A DNA stretch of 64,000 nucleotides from Sclerurus mexicanus. Its lineage: Eukaryota > Chordata > Aves > Passeriformes > Furnariidae. Location: contig VWZF01002913.1 in NCBI GenBank assembly GCA_013396755.1, forward strand, positions 1 through 64,000. Reading direction: 5' to 3'. How positions within the stretch are numbered: position 1 is the first letter of the stretch; each line of letters starts with the position of its first letter. Positions 9,355-22,513 of the stretch are shown here, piece by piece. The notes beneath the pieces are model-generated. The model was not told where the DNA came from. It saw only the letters and a program-made list of their open reading frames with translations, and searched no databases. Both the position numbers and the translations under genes were made by a program.

Positions 9355-12300
9355 TTCATGTACATTTGTACATCCTAGGGACACATGTTAAAAAATATGA
9401 TTTAATTGAACAAAGAAGAAAAGGCTAATGCTCTTCAGCTCCTCCCATGCACAACTTCACATCCTGTTGCAAGTTCATTCTTAAGCAAAGAGTAAACAAA
9501 ACTAAAAGTACAATGCTACATCACTAAGATCAACTTCATGATATTTGACAACCTGCCAAAAGGCAAGGAGGAGGGACAGGACAACAGACTGTAAAACTGC
9601 AAATAGCTACTGCTGATCTGCCAAAAAAATACATTCAGCTCTTCTGGGAAAGGTTTGGCTTAGCACGAAAGTGATGCTTGTTGTGTTTTCAATGAGTTGT
9701 CTCCAGAGAATTGGTGGGGTTTGCATGTGATGAGAAATAGCCTCAGATTATCCTGACAGAGAAGAAAAAAGGGATAGGAGGCTTGGCTGGAACATTGAAA
9801 ATTAATCAGGCCCCTGTAAAAATTAATCAGTCCTGTTTCTTCATCCTGTCCCCTAACATGAGGAATAAAGTATATCTTACTGAAGTGCAGTACTGAAAAC
9901 ACAGGGGACCAAACAGAGTTGAGTAGTATTTAACTGCATGTATCAGTCATGAAACATCATGATCAGGAAAGGTTGTCACAATGGAGAAGAGTTTTAGTAG
10001 ATCAACTTCATGAACTTTACAATAAACATTTATGCCAGTGTAAGCAGTATTGGTCTGAATAGGAACCCAGAATGCCAGGCTGAGCAAAGATGAGGGTCCA
10101 CTGAACAGAGTGTTTCACCTGTGTGAAAGTAAACCATGTAGCCCCTGGCTATGTTGGTCACACCAGCCTACTTCTCTGCCTTGGCTATCCACATGTGTTG
10201 CACTCACTGCCAGCAGCCAAGAAAACCCAGGAGGCTGCCCTGATGATTACAGTGATCCCTCATTTCCCATGCTGAAACATGGAGCAGATAAGAAGAGACC
10301 TGTGTAGTGGCACAGCTTTCATCAGGGGAAATGCATACACTCCTGTTCCCAAGAAGGAGAATGCTGAGTGGTGCTGGCTCCTGTAAGTGAACACAACATT
10401 TCTACAAAACATTTTTTGCAGTACACTTTCCATCAAGAAACATACAGTGACTCTCACATGCTAACTGCTAAACTAGATCTTTAAAACAAACAAGCAAAAG
10501 CAAACAACATCAGCACCACCTCTGACAAACAAAACCAAAACTATTCAAGCTATTTATTACTTCTCTAGGATGAGACAGGAGTGGGGAGAGGGGAAAGGGC
10601 TTAAGGGTTGTGAGTATTTTTTCCTTTGTTTTAAAGTGCAACAAGGACTAGAGCTATTTACAATCTGAAATAAATGTGCAGCTGTGTATAGCAGTAATTG
10701 GTAATAGAAAAGAGACTATAAAGGGTGATGGGCAGAGGAAGATGATAGAGGAAGAGAGCTGGGCCTGTTAAGTGCAGAGGGATGTTTTGGGAGCCCTGAT
10801 GGAAGCAGTGGAATAAAGAAGAGGAATTGTAGTAGAAAGGAGAGAGACGGAAAGATAATGAGAATTTGGGAAGCAGGAAGGTGGTTAAACCTATTCAAGA
10901 CAGCAAGAAGTAAAATGGAAAGTGAAAAGAAGAAATGAGATTAAAAAGCTCTCACTGATGCATGTCAGAGAGAGCATGTAAGAAACTAAGAGGATGAAAA
11001 CGAGGAAAACAAGATGATCGCATGTATTTCTGATACAGCTTAATGACAAAAATAAATAACTTTGCTTATACATGCATGTGTTAAATAAAATAATGTTTGA
11101 ATTATTTCCTTCATGGTCAGGACCCCCTTTTAGGGCTATAGTTTGTGATAAGGAAAACTATATAGAATAGATACTTCATGGCTGATTCCATCCCTTCATG
11201 TCTCCCTGCAACATTTTTCATTTTGGATTATAGTTCTGGCAGATTCGCACAACCATTTGAGCTTCTGGATTTTTTGTCTACGTGCCAGTGCAAACCACTT
11301 TATGCTATATAGGGACAACTGGCTCTGACAACTTCCAGGGAGGGTTTCTTCTCTCTCCATATCCTCATTATTAGATCCCTGCTAGATGTCTACAGATGAT
11401 GTGAAATTGAGTTAGATTACTTAAAGATAAACAGTTCCTGCTTGGAACTATCAACCCTTTACAGAACACAGGAAATTCAGAGAGAAAAAAAAAAGGTGTC
11501 AAAATTTAGGTCACCTTTCGTTTGGGTTCTACCAAGAAAAAACCAAACAGACAAGAAAATTGTACTGACAAAACCAACCCTGGTTTGTTCAATCTGTATT
11601 TATTGGGTTCTAAAAATAGACAGAGCATTCAGAGCTCTCCAGTGTGGGGGCAAAATTCATTCACATTAGATCTTTCCCTCCTCTTCTCCACTTTGGCCAG
11701 TATAGTGTAAAAGCCACGTAAATAGAAATAAAGCTTTAAAAAGTTTTCAAAAACTCTCAGAAATATTTTAGCAACCTCCATATACCTCTCAAATCTGAAT
11801 TTTTTTCCCTAAGCAGTAAATGGATGTTTCTGAGTGCTATGACCAATTTTCAGTACAAAAGAAATGTTATGTCTGGTACATAGAGACAGTATTTATAGAA
11901 GTCAATGATATTTTCAGCTATATGATCAACTCTGCTATTCAGAGTTCAAACATGAGATGTACATCATTACATCAGAAATCTAGTTGAGATAACCCCATCC
12001 AGTAACCTTTGCATAATTAGCTGGCTGCTCCAGTGTGAATTCAGACAACAGCCCAACTTGATAACATGTTTTCCGTCACTTTAGTCTAGAGTTCCTTTGT
12101 TTTTTGGTTTTGGTTTTGGATTGGTTTCTTTTATATATAGGTTTGTATATTTATATTTTATACACTTTGTTTAGAACCTTTGGCCACATAGTTTATTCCT
12201 ATGTGATCACATCTTCTTAACAGAATAAATCTGAACTGGTATGCCAGGTGCTTCTGATGCAGTTGCACCCCCATAAAATTATTATACAGGCATAAAATTA

Positions 12301-12888
12301 TAATAAAGTACTGTTAGTGTTTCAAACTCAATGAATTGAGGAGGTAAGAAAAATTACATTACCCTCAACTTTATTTAGTTTTGTGAATTAACTGCAATGT
12401 GCAGGGGATATCCTTTTACATTACTACCAAGGAGAGTTTTCATGGGGCTCCTACTCCACTTGCATAAAGGCTGTGGTGTGTCCTGGAAATGAGTTGGAAT
12501 TCCATAGTGAAACTGCATCTTTTCTTCCAGCATCCTTGCTCATTCATTGTGGGAAACCAGAGGTATGAGCTGAATGACATAGGGGGCAAAGATGAGATAG
12601 TCTTGTGATTAAGGAAGCCAGAGGGCACCTATCAATTTTAACATAGTCCCACTTCTATCCACAGTCTCAGTATGATATTTTGACAAGAAATGTTTTTCTG
12701 TCTTGACATTCTTCTCTTTTTATTTTTTTTTTTCACAGTATTGCTTTACATTTTGGTCCTGGAATCTTATCAGTAGAAGAGCTGCTATCTGACTAAGTAG
12801 GAGTTAACCTGCACAGCATTGCACAATTCTTACTTTGATCTCATTCCACTTAGAAAATACTAACAGAAGTGTTGATAATTATTTATGA
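9355..12888. other. Intergenic, no gene seen
   Basis: Unique-looking AT-rich DNA. An A/C-rich tract lies at about 10484-10545 and a purine-rich stretch at about 10710-10970. The latter gives open minus-strand frames of low complexity that I do not regard as coding. T/G-rich sequence occurs at 12098-12135. Confidence 0.5.
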
Positions 12889-12963
12889 AACACTAAAAAA
12901 ACCCCCAAAACCAAAAAACAAAACCAAACCAAAAAAAACCCCAAAAAACTAAACAAACCACAC
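12889..12963 (+). repeat. A/C-rich low-complexity tract
   Basis: About 75 bp made almost only of A runs broken by CC or CCCC. Similar tracts recur on the plus strand at 28985-29045, 38408-38484 and 61709-61806. This is a simple repeat with no coding content. Confidence 0.8.
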
Positions 12964-15900
12964 CTATAACAAAGCTGACATAGAAAATGGCCTAAATAAT
13001 TCATTGTTCAATTACACGTTGGGTCTTGTCAAGTACGAGTTGTAATTTAGGGCTGCATTCGGTCCTATGCTAATAAATTAAGCAGCTGTCAGGAATGTTC
13101 CCAGACACTAAAATGGTATTGTCTATGTCATAGAATTGTAAAAATATTTCTTGGCATGACTTTGTCCTCAGTCAATTAGGACTTTTCCCAAACAATTGTA
13201 TAGGCCAGGGACCACTCCTAGTAGGCAGCTAGTTTGTGGCTATCCTATTTTGAAGTATGCAAGAGTTTAGTAGCACGCTTGCATGCTGTTCTGTGTCTGT
13301 TGCTCTCAGTAACAGACAGTTGCCTTGGCCCAGTTTGTTTAGAAGTATAAACACAGCCATGAGAACCAGGGTCCCAGGCCAGATTATCTATCCAAGCATA
13401 TTGTTCATTTTCCTTCTAAATAAGAACATTGTTGTATTATGAAATCCAATGGAACATGGGTATATGGAGTATACCATGGAAAACACCACTTTTTCAAGGG
13501 GCATGGAAATTTAATGACTCTCATGACATAGGAAACCAGTGCAGGCTAACCAGTTTTAATGAAGGTCATTTTTTTCAAAGGTTAAAGAAAGAGGGAGGCA
13601 AGACTATTTTGTATAAACAGTGTGATTTGGACTCCAAAAAGACTTTCCAATGTACTTTTGTCTCATTTTACATTTGCAAGGTAAATATTGCCCAAGAGTG
13701 GGAAAAAATTCAGGTTTGTTTTTTTTTTTAATATGTATTATTCAAAATTAGAATTTATCCTGAATTTATCCAGACTTTATTCTGAACAAAACTGTAAATG
13801 TCACGCAGTTGTCTGAAACCCATCCAGCTCTCTGGCATCTTGGGCTCACTTCTCTGGTTTGGTTGGTACCTCAGCCATTGCAGTGCATCATCAGAGCCTG
13901 TCCCAGCTATGCACTGCATTGTGTCCATTGTAAAAGGTGAGACCAACTTTGCATGATCTGTCATCCAGCTGAGCTTGGCATATGTGGTCACACTGCAGAA
14001 GGGATGTCTCATCTGAGGAAGGTTGCCACTGAGGGAGGTCTTATGCTCAAAGAATCCTGCACTGAAATCAAAGTCTCCAACTGCAGACAGCCACTGTCCT
14101 GCCAGGTAATTGGACTTGTCAGGCATGTCCCTTGCACACAGTACAGCCTCACAGGTATAGTATGAAGAACTTCATAGGTCTGAATTTAACGAACTACAGG
14201 CTGGAGACTACAAGGTGCTACTGTCTCAGGGATGAACTACAAAACAAACTTCTTCAATTAGCATCAAAGAGAGACTCTGCAGTGGCCCATTGTCACTTCG
14301 TGCTGCTATCAGTCAAGTGGCATGGGCTCAAATCACAGTTGGTATGTCTCCATCAGTAATTTACTATAGAACATTATCATTCGTTAAATTATCCCTTTTG
14401 TCCCCAGAGAAATAAAAGATATCTTAAATATCCTCCCCCAGAGTTCCTCAGTTGTTAACTAAGTGATTTCATGCCTTTGCCAAGGCCAGCCTGAGCTTTT
14501 CTAAAAGCACTGAGCCACAGTTGGAAGTTGCCTGGTCTACATGGTATGGAGTTCTTCATTTTGGGACAAAGGACAGTCCAGCACATTAGCAGAGGAACCG
14601 ATACAGTCTCTGGTATTTATTTATGATGAAGAAAAGGAGCATTCTTATTAATATGTGTAGGATTACACAGGTACCAGCAACTTATGCTGCTTTGTGAATA
14701 TTAGAGCATTACTAGTTTGTGCTGCAATTTTCTAGTCTATCCTGGGGCTTTCATGAGTGAAGCTGTGAAAAGACACCTTCCTATTATCTGAACTGGTATG
14801 CTTAGACAGGTTTTCAGGTATCAAAGCTTTTTAGTGTTATTTTCTTTTCTTCTTCATAAAATGAAGTACATGAGAAGAAAAGCCAGTGTGTTAAAAAGCC
14901 ACCAGACACCACCCAAACTGAGGTCACTTGGCCAAAAGCTCAAATTTGAAAGTTCCAAAATGAAGGAATTTTTCTTGTCCTCCCTTATTTCAGATCAGCT
15001 GTGAGCAGGGACTTTGAAAATGGCCTCTCATCACAGCATTACCTGCTGTTTTTCCCCACCTCTTCTTTCACAGCACTATCACTCCAGGATTGAGGAACAC
15101 CAAGATCCCCAACTCCATAAAGGTCTTCAAAATGTAACCTTAAGTTTAATATACTGTTTCTGTCCAAGATCCTGTAAAATTGTACTTTGGCTGCAGTCAC
15201 ACCTCAGTGGGAACACCATATTCAATTCATTTCAGAAAGGGCTTTAGAAACCTTCCCCAGACCCAAAACTGCTTTGTGAGCTGTTTCCTCTCTGCTGGGA
15301 AACCACAACCATCTCACACCTGTATCTTGGTCTGTTGGAATACTCCACTGTTCTTGACAGGGGGGCTGGACAATTTTGTTATGATAATTTCACATTCATA
15401 TTCACTTATGCAGAACTGGTGCTGCTTGTGAAGGGTTTTGACAGCCTTCTCAGTCCTGATTTTGACTAGGGGTTTTTTCATTTGAGAACGTCATCACTGT
15501 AGTTATTTAAATTCTTTGGGATGAGCACCTATTTTTCAGGCCCATGCTGTTTAATAGCTTTAAATATGCTGCTTTTGGGGTGTTGTTTTCAATTGCTGCA
15601 CTTTCTCATGTCAGTGCTATGTAGATGCAGATCAGTTATTGTGCCTCATACCAACATTGGAACCTCAGTGACAGACTGTGGCCTGGGATCTCTCAGCAGA
15701 CACCTTGCAGAGGTCAGACATGAATTACAGTTGAGCATCAACAAAGGACAGATTGCCATTCTGAGTCCCTCACTGTGATCATATATTATCACACACTCTA
15801 TCCTTCCAAAGGATGTGAATGTATTTTCAAGCATTTATCAATTAAAGCCTCAAAATATCTCATTGAGGTACTGCAAATTAGGTGATAAAGGGATTAAGTT

Positions 15901-16415
15901 ACCTAACACTGATATGCACCTACTTCAGAAATTAAATAGCATATCACAGCTATTCAAAAAGGAACATTTAAATCCCTGAATGATGGACTACAGACAAAAA
16001 TGAGGAAACTAATTCCTGCACTGGCAGCACTGCCTGGTTCATTTGGCAACAGCCTCAGCCAAGAGTTTTTGTAAGTTAACTCTCTGGGAGAGAAACAACC
16101 CCATTGAATAGGATTGTGAAATATGTGGGAGAAATAGCTTTCTCTCCAACAGTCTTATCTCTGGTGGATGACTAGACCCCAAATCTGCCCATCAATTGGT
16201 TATCTAAAGTCTCCTCTACAAGGATTGCCTTCCTCTGTCAATATTAAGACCACAATGATGGAAAAATTGTGCTACCTTAGAGTGCATTGTTCCTTCTTTT
16301 ATTACTTCCTCTAAATTCAGCAGAACGATAAATTTCAACAAAAAGATAGAAGTATATGCAAAACACTGGGAGGTATATGTGTATTGTGTAAGGAGGTTTA
16401 TAGAAGTACCCAAAC
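12964..16415. other. Intergenic; one unrecognised 123-codon minus-strand ORF
   Basis: Mostly unique AT-rich sequence. The most notable frame is 13755-14126 on the minus strand (123 codons, open further upstream to about 14160). It has rather balanced composition but no domain or family I know, no clear splice pattern and no flanking exons. I do not call it a gene. Confidence 0.45.
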
Positions 16416-16497
16416 TTTTATATGATATAAATGTAGACATATATGTATGTGCATATTTATTTTATGCATAAATATTTTATTTATATATATACATAAT
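16416..16497. repeat. AT-rich microsatellite-like stretch
   Basis: An irregular run of alternating ATAT and TTTAT motifs directly upstream of the LINE reverse-transcriptase remnant. It is low complexity and non-coding. Confidence 0.65.
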
Positions 16498-17010
16498 GTC
16501 TACAGAGCCATTGCACTGTCTACTCTTCTATATGGGTCTGAATCACGGGTCATCTACCGCCACCACCTGTGACTCCTTGAATGCTTCCATCAGCACTGCC
16601 TTCGCACAATCCTAAACATCCAGTCTGATTGCGTGACAAATGTGTCTATCCTTGAATAGGCAGAGATCACCAGTATCGAGGCCATGCTGCTGAGAACGCA
16701 GCTGCACTGGGCAGGGCACCTCTCCAGGATGGAGGATCACTGCCTCCCTAAGACTGTCCTCTGTGGTAAACGCACCACCAGCTGCCGCAAGAGAGGAACC
16801 CCGAAGAGGAGATACAAGGACTCCCTGAAACAATACCTCAGCCTTGGCCATATTGACCACCATCAATGGTCCACTCTGGCCTCCAGTCGGGAGAAATGGA
16901 GACACACCCATCCATAACGCTGCTGCTTCCTTTGAGAACACACACACAGAATCAGTCTTGAGGAAAAAAGGAAATGTAGGAAGAACCGTGCCTCGCGGTA
17001 CCTTGTACCT
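16498..17010 (+). pseudogene. Decayed non-LTR retrotransposon (non-CR1 LINE), C-terminal region of the reverse-transcriptase ORF
   Basis: One frame runs from 16498 to 16917 with only two internal stops, TGA at 16570-16572 and TAG at 16657-16659. Its translation begins with the 'LLYGSES' motif, then 'YRHHL', 'CLRTILNI', 'EITSIEAMLL' and 'HWAGHLSRMED', followed by a basic segment and 'YKDSLKQYLSLGHI' and 'REKWRHT'. From family knowledge, this order (YGSE-W-like, GH-x-x-RM) is the conserved segment after the RT fingers and palm in endonuclease/reverse-transcriptase proteins of the RTE/jockey type common in invertebrates and some vertebrates. It is not CR1. The match seems to continue after a frameshift near 16915 to about 17010. 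Stops and frameshift show a dead copy. The catalytic RT motifs and endonuclease are absent. The exact clade is unresolved. Confidence 0.8.
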
Positions 17011-18833
17011 TGACAAAGTAGGTAAATTTAGGTACTGTACACTGAGTGAAGCGCTCAAGTGTTTGAATTTGGCATTATTGATCTATTTTATTGAGGTTTC
17101 CAGATATCAAAGGAAAATGTGACAAGGCAAATGGTTCTGTTTATGGAGCTAGACATAAGAACTTGCTTAAAGTTTAAGATGCCATTGGGGGAAGGCACAG
17201 AAAGTACTCTTCAGAAAATTTAAGAGTCTGTAAGCCAGATCTACAATGGGGTGGGTTTTTTTGCTGCAGTAAGATGTTCGAGGAGTCAGGTTTCTCACCA
17301 TTACTAGAAAAAAATAAAGCAACACACCTTTTAGAGAATCTCTGAGCTTCAATAAAAGCTAGAGGTGGTTTTCTCAGGACTTTCAAGATCTGTGCAGAAA
17401 GCACAGACATTACATGACCACACATTTTTGATGCTTTCTGCACAGAAGGGCCATCCTACATTTGTAAGCTCAAGAAGCCCAGGCCTCCCAAGCAACTATT
17501 TAGATGAGCTGGAAAAAAGGCACACAGATTTCTGTCAGAAATCCTTTATATGGATCACTGATATCTTGTTAAATGGCATTTCTGAGAGATATTTTTGTTT
17601 CAAAGAATCAACAACTTCTGGTCTCATTGGAAAATTTCCAACTGCTTTTCCATTTTCTCCTTGACAATTATGATCCTGTGGCAATTTCTTCCTTTAGAGC
17701 TCTGATTATCTTTTCACTTGGGTAAATCAGGAGTAATATTAGAAACTTTGGGTTTAAGTTGGCAGAAAATTGTTATGGGGAAACTGGGCTCTACTCTCAC
17801 TTTAGATTCCTGGATGAATGTCTATGACATATTGTTTCTATCATTTGGAAATATTGGTATAATATGGTCTTTAAAAAATGATAATTTAGAGATATTTCAT
17901 GTTTAGTGACCTTGGAGTCTGTTTACAACTATCCTTGCTTGATTCTATGCTAATTTATCAGCAGTTTCTTGTTTATACACAATGCAGCTGAGTTTTTTGG
18001 CTCAGTCCTGGCTAGCATAATGCTTTATAGCTGCATCTTGGCAACATTACTGCTTCAATTGTGTATATGGCCAGCCACCTTCCTAAGCATCTTCCCAACC
18101 TGACTGCATTTGTCCTAATACCCTGAATACCAAGCAAATAAGCTCTATTCTTTCTATTTCTCAGGGGGAGAAGAAAAATATGCTTTTTCTTATGTGATTG
18201 ATCATTGTTCGTTGCTGGTTGCAATCAGGTTATTGGGTAATGAGCACTGAAGAGCTCTTGCTTGGCACTGTCAAGGCTCCTTTGTTTTGTATTACTCAGA
18301 AGGCTCAGTGAAGCAGAGACTACTTCCTCAGCCCAGCACATGCGGTGTGGAAAGCCAAGGTGTTAGGCTTCTGTGCAGTAGAAAGTAGGGTAGCTCTCCC
18401 ATGAGATTTCAGGTGCAGGCTCCTGGAGCAGAGAACCAGAGCATCATCACCCAATGATTCAAGCATTAATCTTGGAGGTTAGATGAAACCTCTGGCCAGA
18501 ACCAGAAAGAGCAATTATTTGTTCTGGTTCTTAAGAGTATTCATTAGCCACTAAGCTACCAGCTGATTTTTGATAAAACAAAAAATTATATCCATCATAC
18601 ACAGGAAGTCTTACATTCAGTCTCAAAATTCAGACCTCTTAACACTTTTTAAAAGTCAATAATTTTTTGAGAAATTTTTTTAAATTTTCATAATTTTTTA
18701 CATTTTAAAAAAGGAAAAAATTCAACTTTTTTTTCTTTTCAATTAAAAGTGTTCCATTTGTTTCTGCTCCACTCAAAGCACAAACATCCAGAAAAGGTAA
18801 GGTCTGAACAATCTTCTCCCAACTCCAAAGGTG
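17011..18833. other. Intergenic, no gene seen
   Basis: Unique AT-rich sequence. ORFs of 60-99 codons lack any known domain. An A/T-rich stretch lies at about 18650-18740. No RNA gene or further LINE sequence could be recognised after about 17010. Confidence 0.45.
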
Positions 18834-18890
18834 GAATCATAGAATAATCCAGCTTGGAGAAGAACTTTCAGGTCATCAAATGCATTTCTC
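18834..18890 (-). mobile_element. CR1 LINE 3' terminal fragment
   Basis: The plus strand reads 'gaatcatagaataatccagc' and continues with the CR1-typical 'aactttcaggtcatcaaatg', which is the reverse complement of a CR1 3' end. About 55 bp remain. The truncation and substitutions indicate an old copy. Confidence 0.72.
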
Positions 18891-21800
18891 AGGCTCTGTT
18901 ATATTTTCTTATGGGGTAGAAGTTATGGGTTACATTTCTTTTATGAAGCATGAGTCTCAGATGGATAGACCTGTAACAGTCTGGCCACTGTGCAGAATAT
19001 CATGGTGGAAAAACTAATGCAATAAATCCTTCCAGAGATTTTGAAACAATTCTATTTGAAAACCCTCTAGTTCTCTTTCAGGGTTTAGGCGCAATGCAGT
19101 GCACTATATAAGCGCATGGTAGAAGAAATAGGTTGTTTTAATCCTATGTGAAAAATCTATCCAGAATGCATATGGGTGATTAGGCCGCTAACAATTTACT
19201 CACTGCTTGGTCTTAATGTTCTAACTTAAGATTTCTTATTGACTAATGCCAAATTCTGGAGGTAAGATTTCCTCTTGCCTTTCATTTTTCACTGTGAATA
19301 GCTGATAACCTGATGCTGTACAGAAAACTGTCTGAGTCCATAACATTGGACAGTTTTTGTGCTCCACTGTCAATTCCTCTGAGCATTACACCTGCTATGC
19401 ATGAATGATGTAATTTTACAGCATGACCTGCAGACGGGGAAAGAGGCAACTGGAACTGACTAGACCATGAACTTTATCTTCTGAAGACTTGCACCTTCTG
19501 TTGAAGTTGTGCATGTTGGCAATTTCTGAAAATGAGACCCCCTCCTCCACTTTTTTACAAGAAGTTTTGACAAAAGCCTCTGGGGTTGAAGTATTGTTTC
19601 AGGAAGGTTGATAGTTAATAATCCTTGTCATCTCTGCCTTGTTTACCGTGTGTTTTGATTTAGTTTTTAATCTCATCTGTTCGTTCCTGTCTCTTTCTCT
19701 GCCTATATTTTTAGCTTTATGACTGAAAGCACTTGATTGGAAATACATACACATGCATCACTTGCAAAAAAAAAGTGAAATGTGCTTCTCTCACTATGTT
19801 TTTATTTTTTTTCCTGGAAAGCTTTACTGTAAAGCTCTCTTCACAAGTGGAAGCCAAACCTTATTTGTTATAGATGCAAAAATGTTTTCAAAAGCAGATT
19901 GTTTCTTTTAACAAAGAACAGGTGCACCAAATTTTGTCTAACTGCTGCACCTAAGAATGCAGCTAGTATTAGTCCTGACAAGCAAGAGGACTGCATTCTG
20001 TGTTTTAGAAAGTCCACTAGCAGAAATCAATATAGCTGCAATCAATGCAATGATGTTAATTATCATTAGATGTAAATCAGGAGTCCATGTTCTCAATCTC
20101 ACTCTCTAAATCCTGGGAAATCTTATATTAATCAAGTTAATGATGTAAGAAATTAACCTGTGTGTCTTTATCTGAGATCTGTAGCTGAGATAGGTTTCAA
20201 CTGGGTTTTATTAGTAAATTCCATAAATACAACACTTGTAAATAACAGGAAGACTGTATTTACAGGCAGCAATGTACGTGTTGCAGTAATAGAATCTGTA
20301 ATTTAAAAATATAATAGAGAAATACATGTAAATAACTGAATTAATAAAAAGTAGCAAGATCAATATTTGATGATTTCTTGATTATGTGTTGCATTTATGA
20401 GTGCATCAGACCATGGTGAGTGCTTGAGCTCCAGGACAACTCAGTGGAGTTCTTCATGATGCCTATGAAAAAAGTGTGTTTCATTATCTACAACTGCAGC
20501 AGATTTTCTTTCTACCCTTTGGTCAGCCTGTGGCAAGCCCACCAAAATTACAACTACTGCAAATATCCACATCATTCACATTATTTTTGGACATCTATAA
20601 TCAAGCTCATGTGTTTAGACTGAATAGCAAATGAGTTTACCAGTTTCATATAGATGCCACTAATCTGTATGCTGCTGGGCTGTTTGGTCCTGCCTGAGTG
20701 ATTCTTGTGAGTACACACAGCCATTGTGCTATGTGACAAAATGAGCTTTCCCTTGTTGCCTTTATTCAAGAGTCCCCATGCAGTTGGAACGAAAAGGTCA
20801 TGCTAAAGTGAAAGGGTCAGCGTAAATGTTTGTGTAAATTAAATTTTCCCTGAACAACAGGCTTAAGCCAATAAGAAGTTTCCCTAGATGTGTGTGCTTT
20901 AGTGCCACTGAAAATCAAGCTATTAATCCGTCTCTGCAATAACAGTTGTTAATCTTCTACTACTTCATACAGATGTTGAGATGTGAAAGACAAAATTCTG
21001 AACAGCAAAGTCCGCACAACTTGGGTGGAAAATATAGGGAGAACCCAGGGCAATTGTGGGAAAGTTGCAGAGTGCTTTGAGGATGAAGTATGCTTTTGAG
21101 CATGAAGCAAAAAAATGTTTTATTTTTTTATATTCACTTTTGAATGTACACAGAGACATTAAAAGATCTCATGGCTGTAATCTGCTCTAACCTTTTTTCC
21201 TTGAGGAGTGTTCTAATAACTCGTTCTGGGCTGTAGTAATGAGTTATTACTTTTCTCACTCATGAAGATTAATGTAAACGCTCCACAGCTCTCAGTCATC
21301 TTGCATTGTGTAATCCTCTCTGTGTGTGAATAAATAAGCTATATTATTAAATTTATAATAAAATTTGTCTTGGTTAAAATTACAGCAGGTTGTGTAGTTT
21401 TATTTTTTCTCTCTCTTTATTACTGAATAAGAATTTGCAGGTGCATGAGTGTTAATCACAAGCCACTAAGTGCAAACCCACATCCTCTCTGTATGCTGAT
21501 GCAAATGAGCTCATAAGAAATTGCATATTTTAGGTTATAACCTTTTTTTGGGAAAAGTAAAAGTCTATATTTCATACAGGAAACCAAACTCAACATTGAT
21601 AGTGCTTCTGCAGCAAGTAGACAGCAGAAACTTCTTCCTGTAAAAAATAAAACTGTTAAACAATAAAATACGTGTTTTAAGATTGTACAAGTAAACTCCA
21701 AAAAAGGGGTCATTGCAGCATTTAATGACTAATTTGATGTAACATTAGGATATTAGCACACTTGGAGTTTGCTTGGGATCATTAAATAACTGTGTTATTA

Positions 21801-22513
21801 GATGTTGATAATAACCAATCTTACATATATTATTTGATAATATATACCTTTTGTGTATCTCTTATGCAGCTAATCATAAAGGCAAGAAAAACAGAAAAAC
21901 AGATCATCAAATTCTATCCATTTTCCACACTTCACAAACTGAATTTCAATGCTGTAGCAGTTCTGGTGAACACTGTAATTAGGAAGAACAATCAGTCTTC
22001 CTATATTTAAAACACATCTCTGTTCCTGGAGCTTGAAATGAAGCATTATATTACAAATACATTGCTGGTGGAGATGTAGTCCTTTTCCCCACACCAGCAT
22101 ACTCCCACTGTCACCCTCACTCCAAAATACTTCACTAAAGAAGCAAAAATATAACTCTTTTGACTATTAGCCAAAAGGTCCTCTTCCCTCAAAGAAAACA
22201 CTTTTCTTTATGAGGCATGTTCTTCTTGCACAGAAATTAATTCATCTACAAGTCCAGTTCCCTGTCAGAAAGGTAATATGAGGTAACATGATTAAGCAGC
22301 TCTTTGTAGCACCAGCACAGGGAGGGCTTGGGTCAGCAAGAGGCTGGCTGAAGCTCTGGGAAGATCTCTGTAGCTCAGGTACCTTCTGTAACTGCTCCTC
22401 ACAGCTGAAGTCTGACCAGCTTCATCCTCTTCATTCTCTTCAGCTTCATCCCCCAGCTGCTTCTGTATGGTAGACACAAGTCCCTCTTGCCATAAAGGAG
22501 GACTTTTTCGTGC
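18891..22513. other. Intergenic with TAAT-rich stretches
   Basis: No gene or recognised repeat. Segments near 20031-20080 and 21235-21370 are rich in TAAT-type motifs (for example 'ttaattatcattag' at 20056-20069) and look like candidate conserved non-coding elements. That is a compositional impression only and needs an alignment. Confidence 0.4.
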
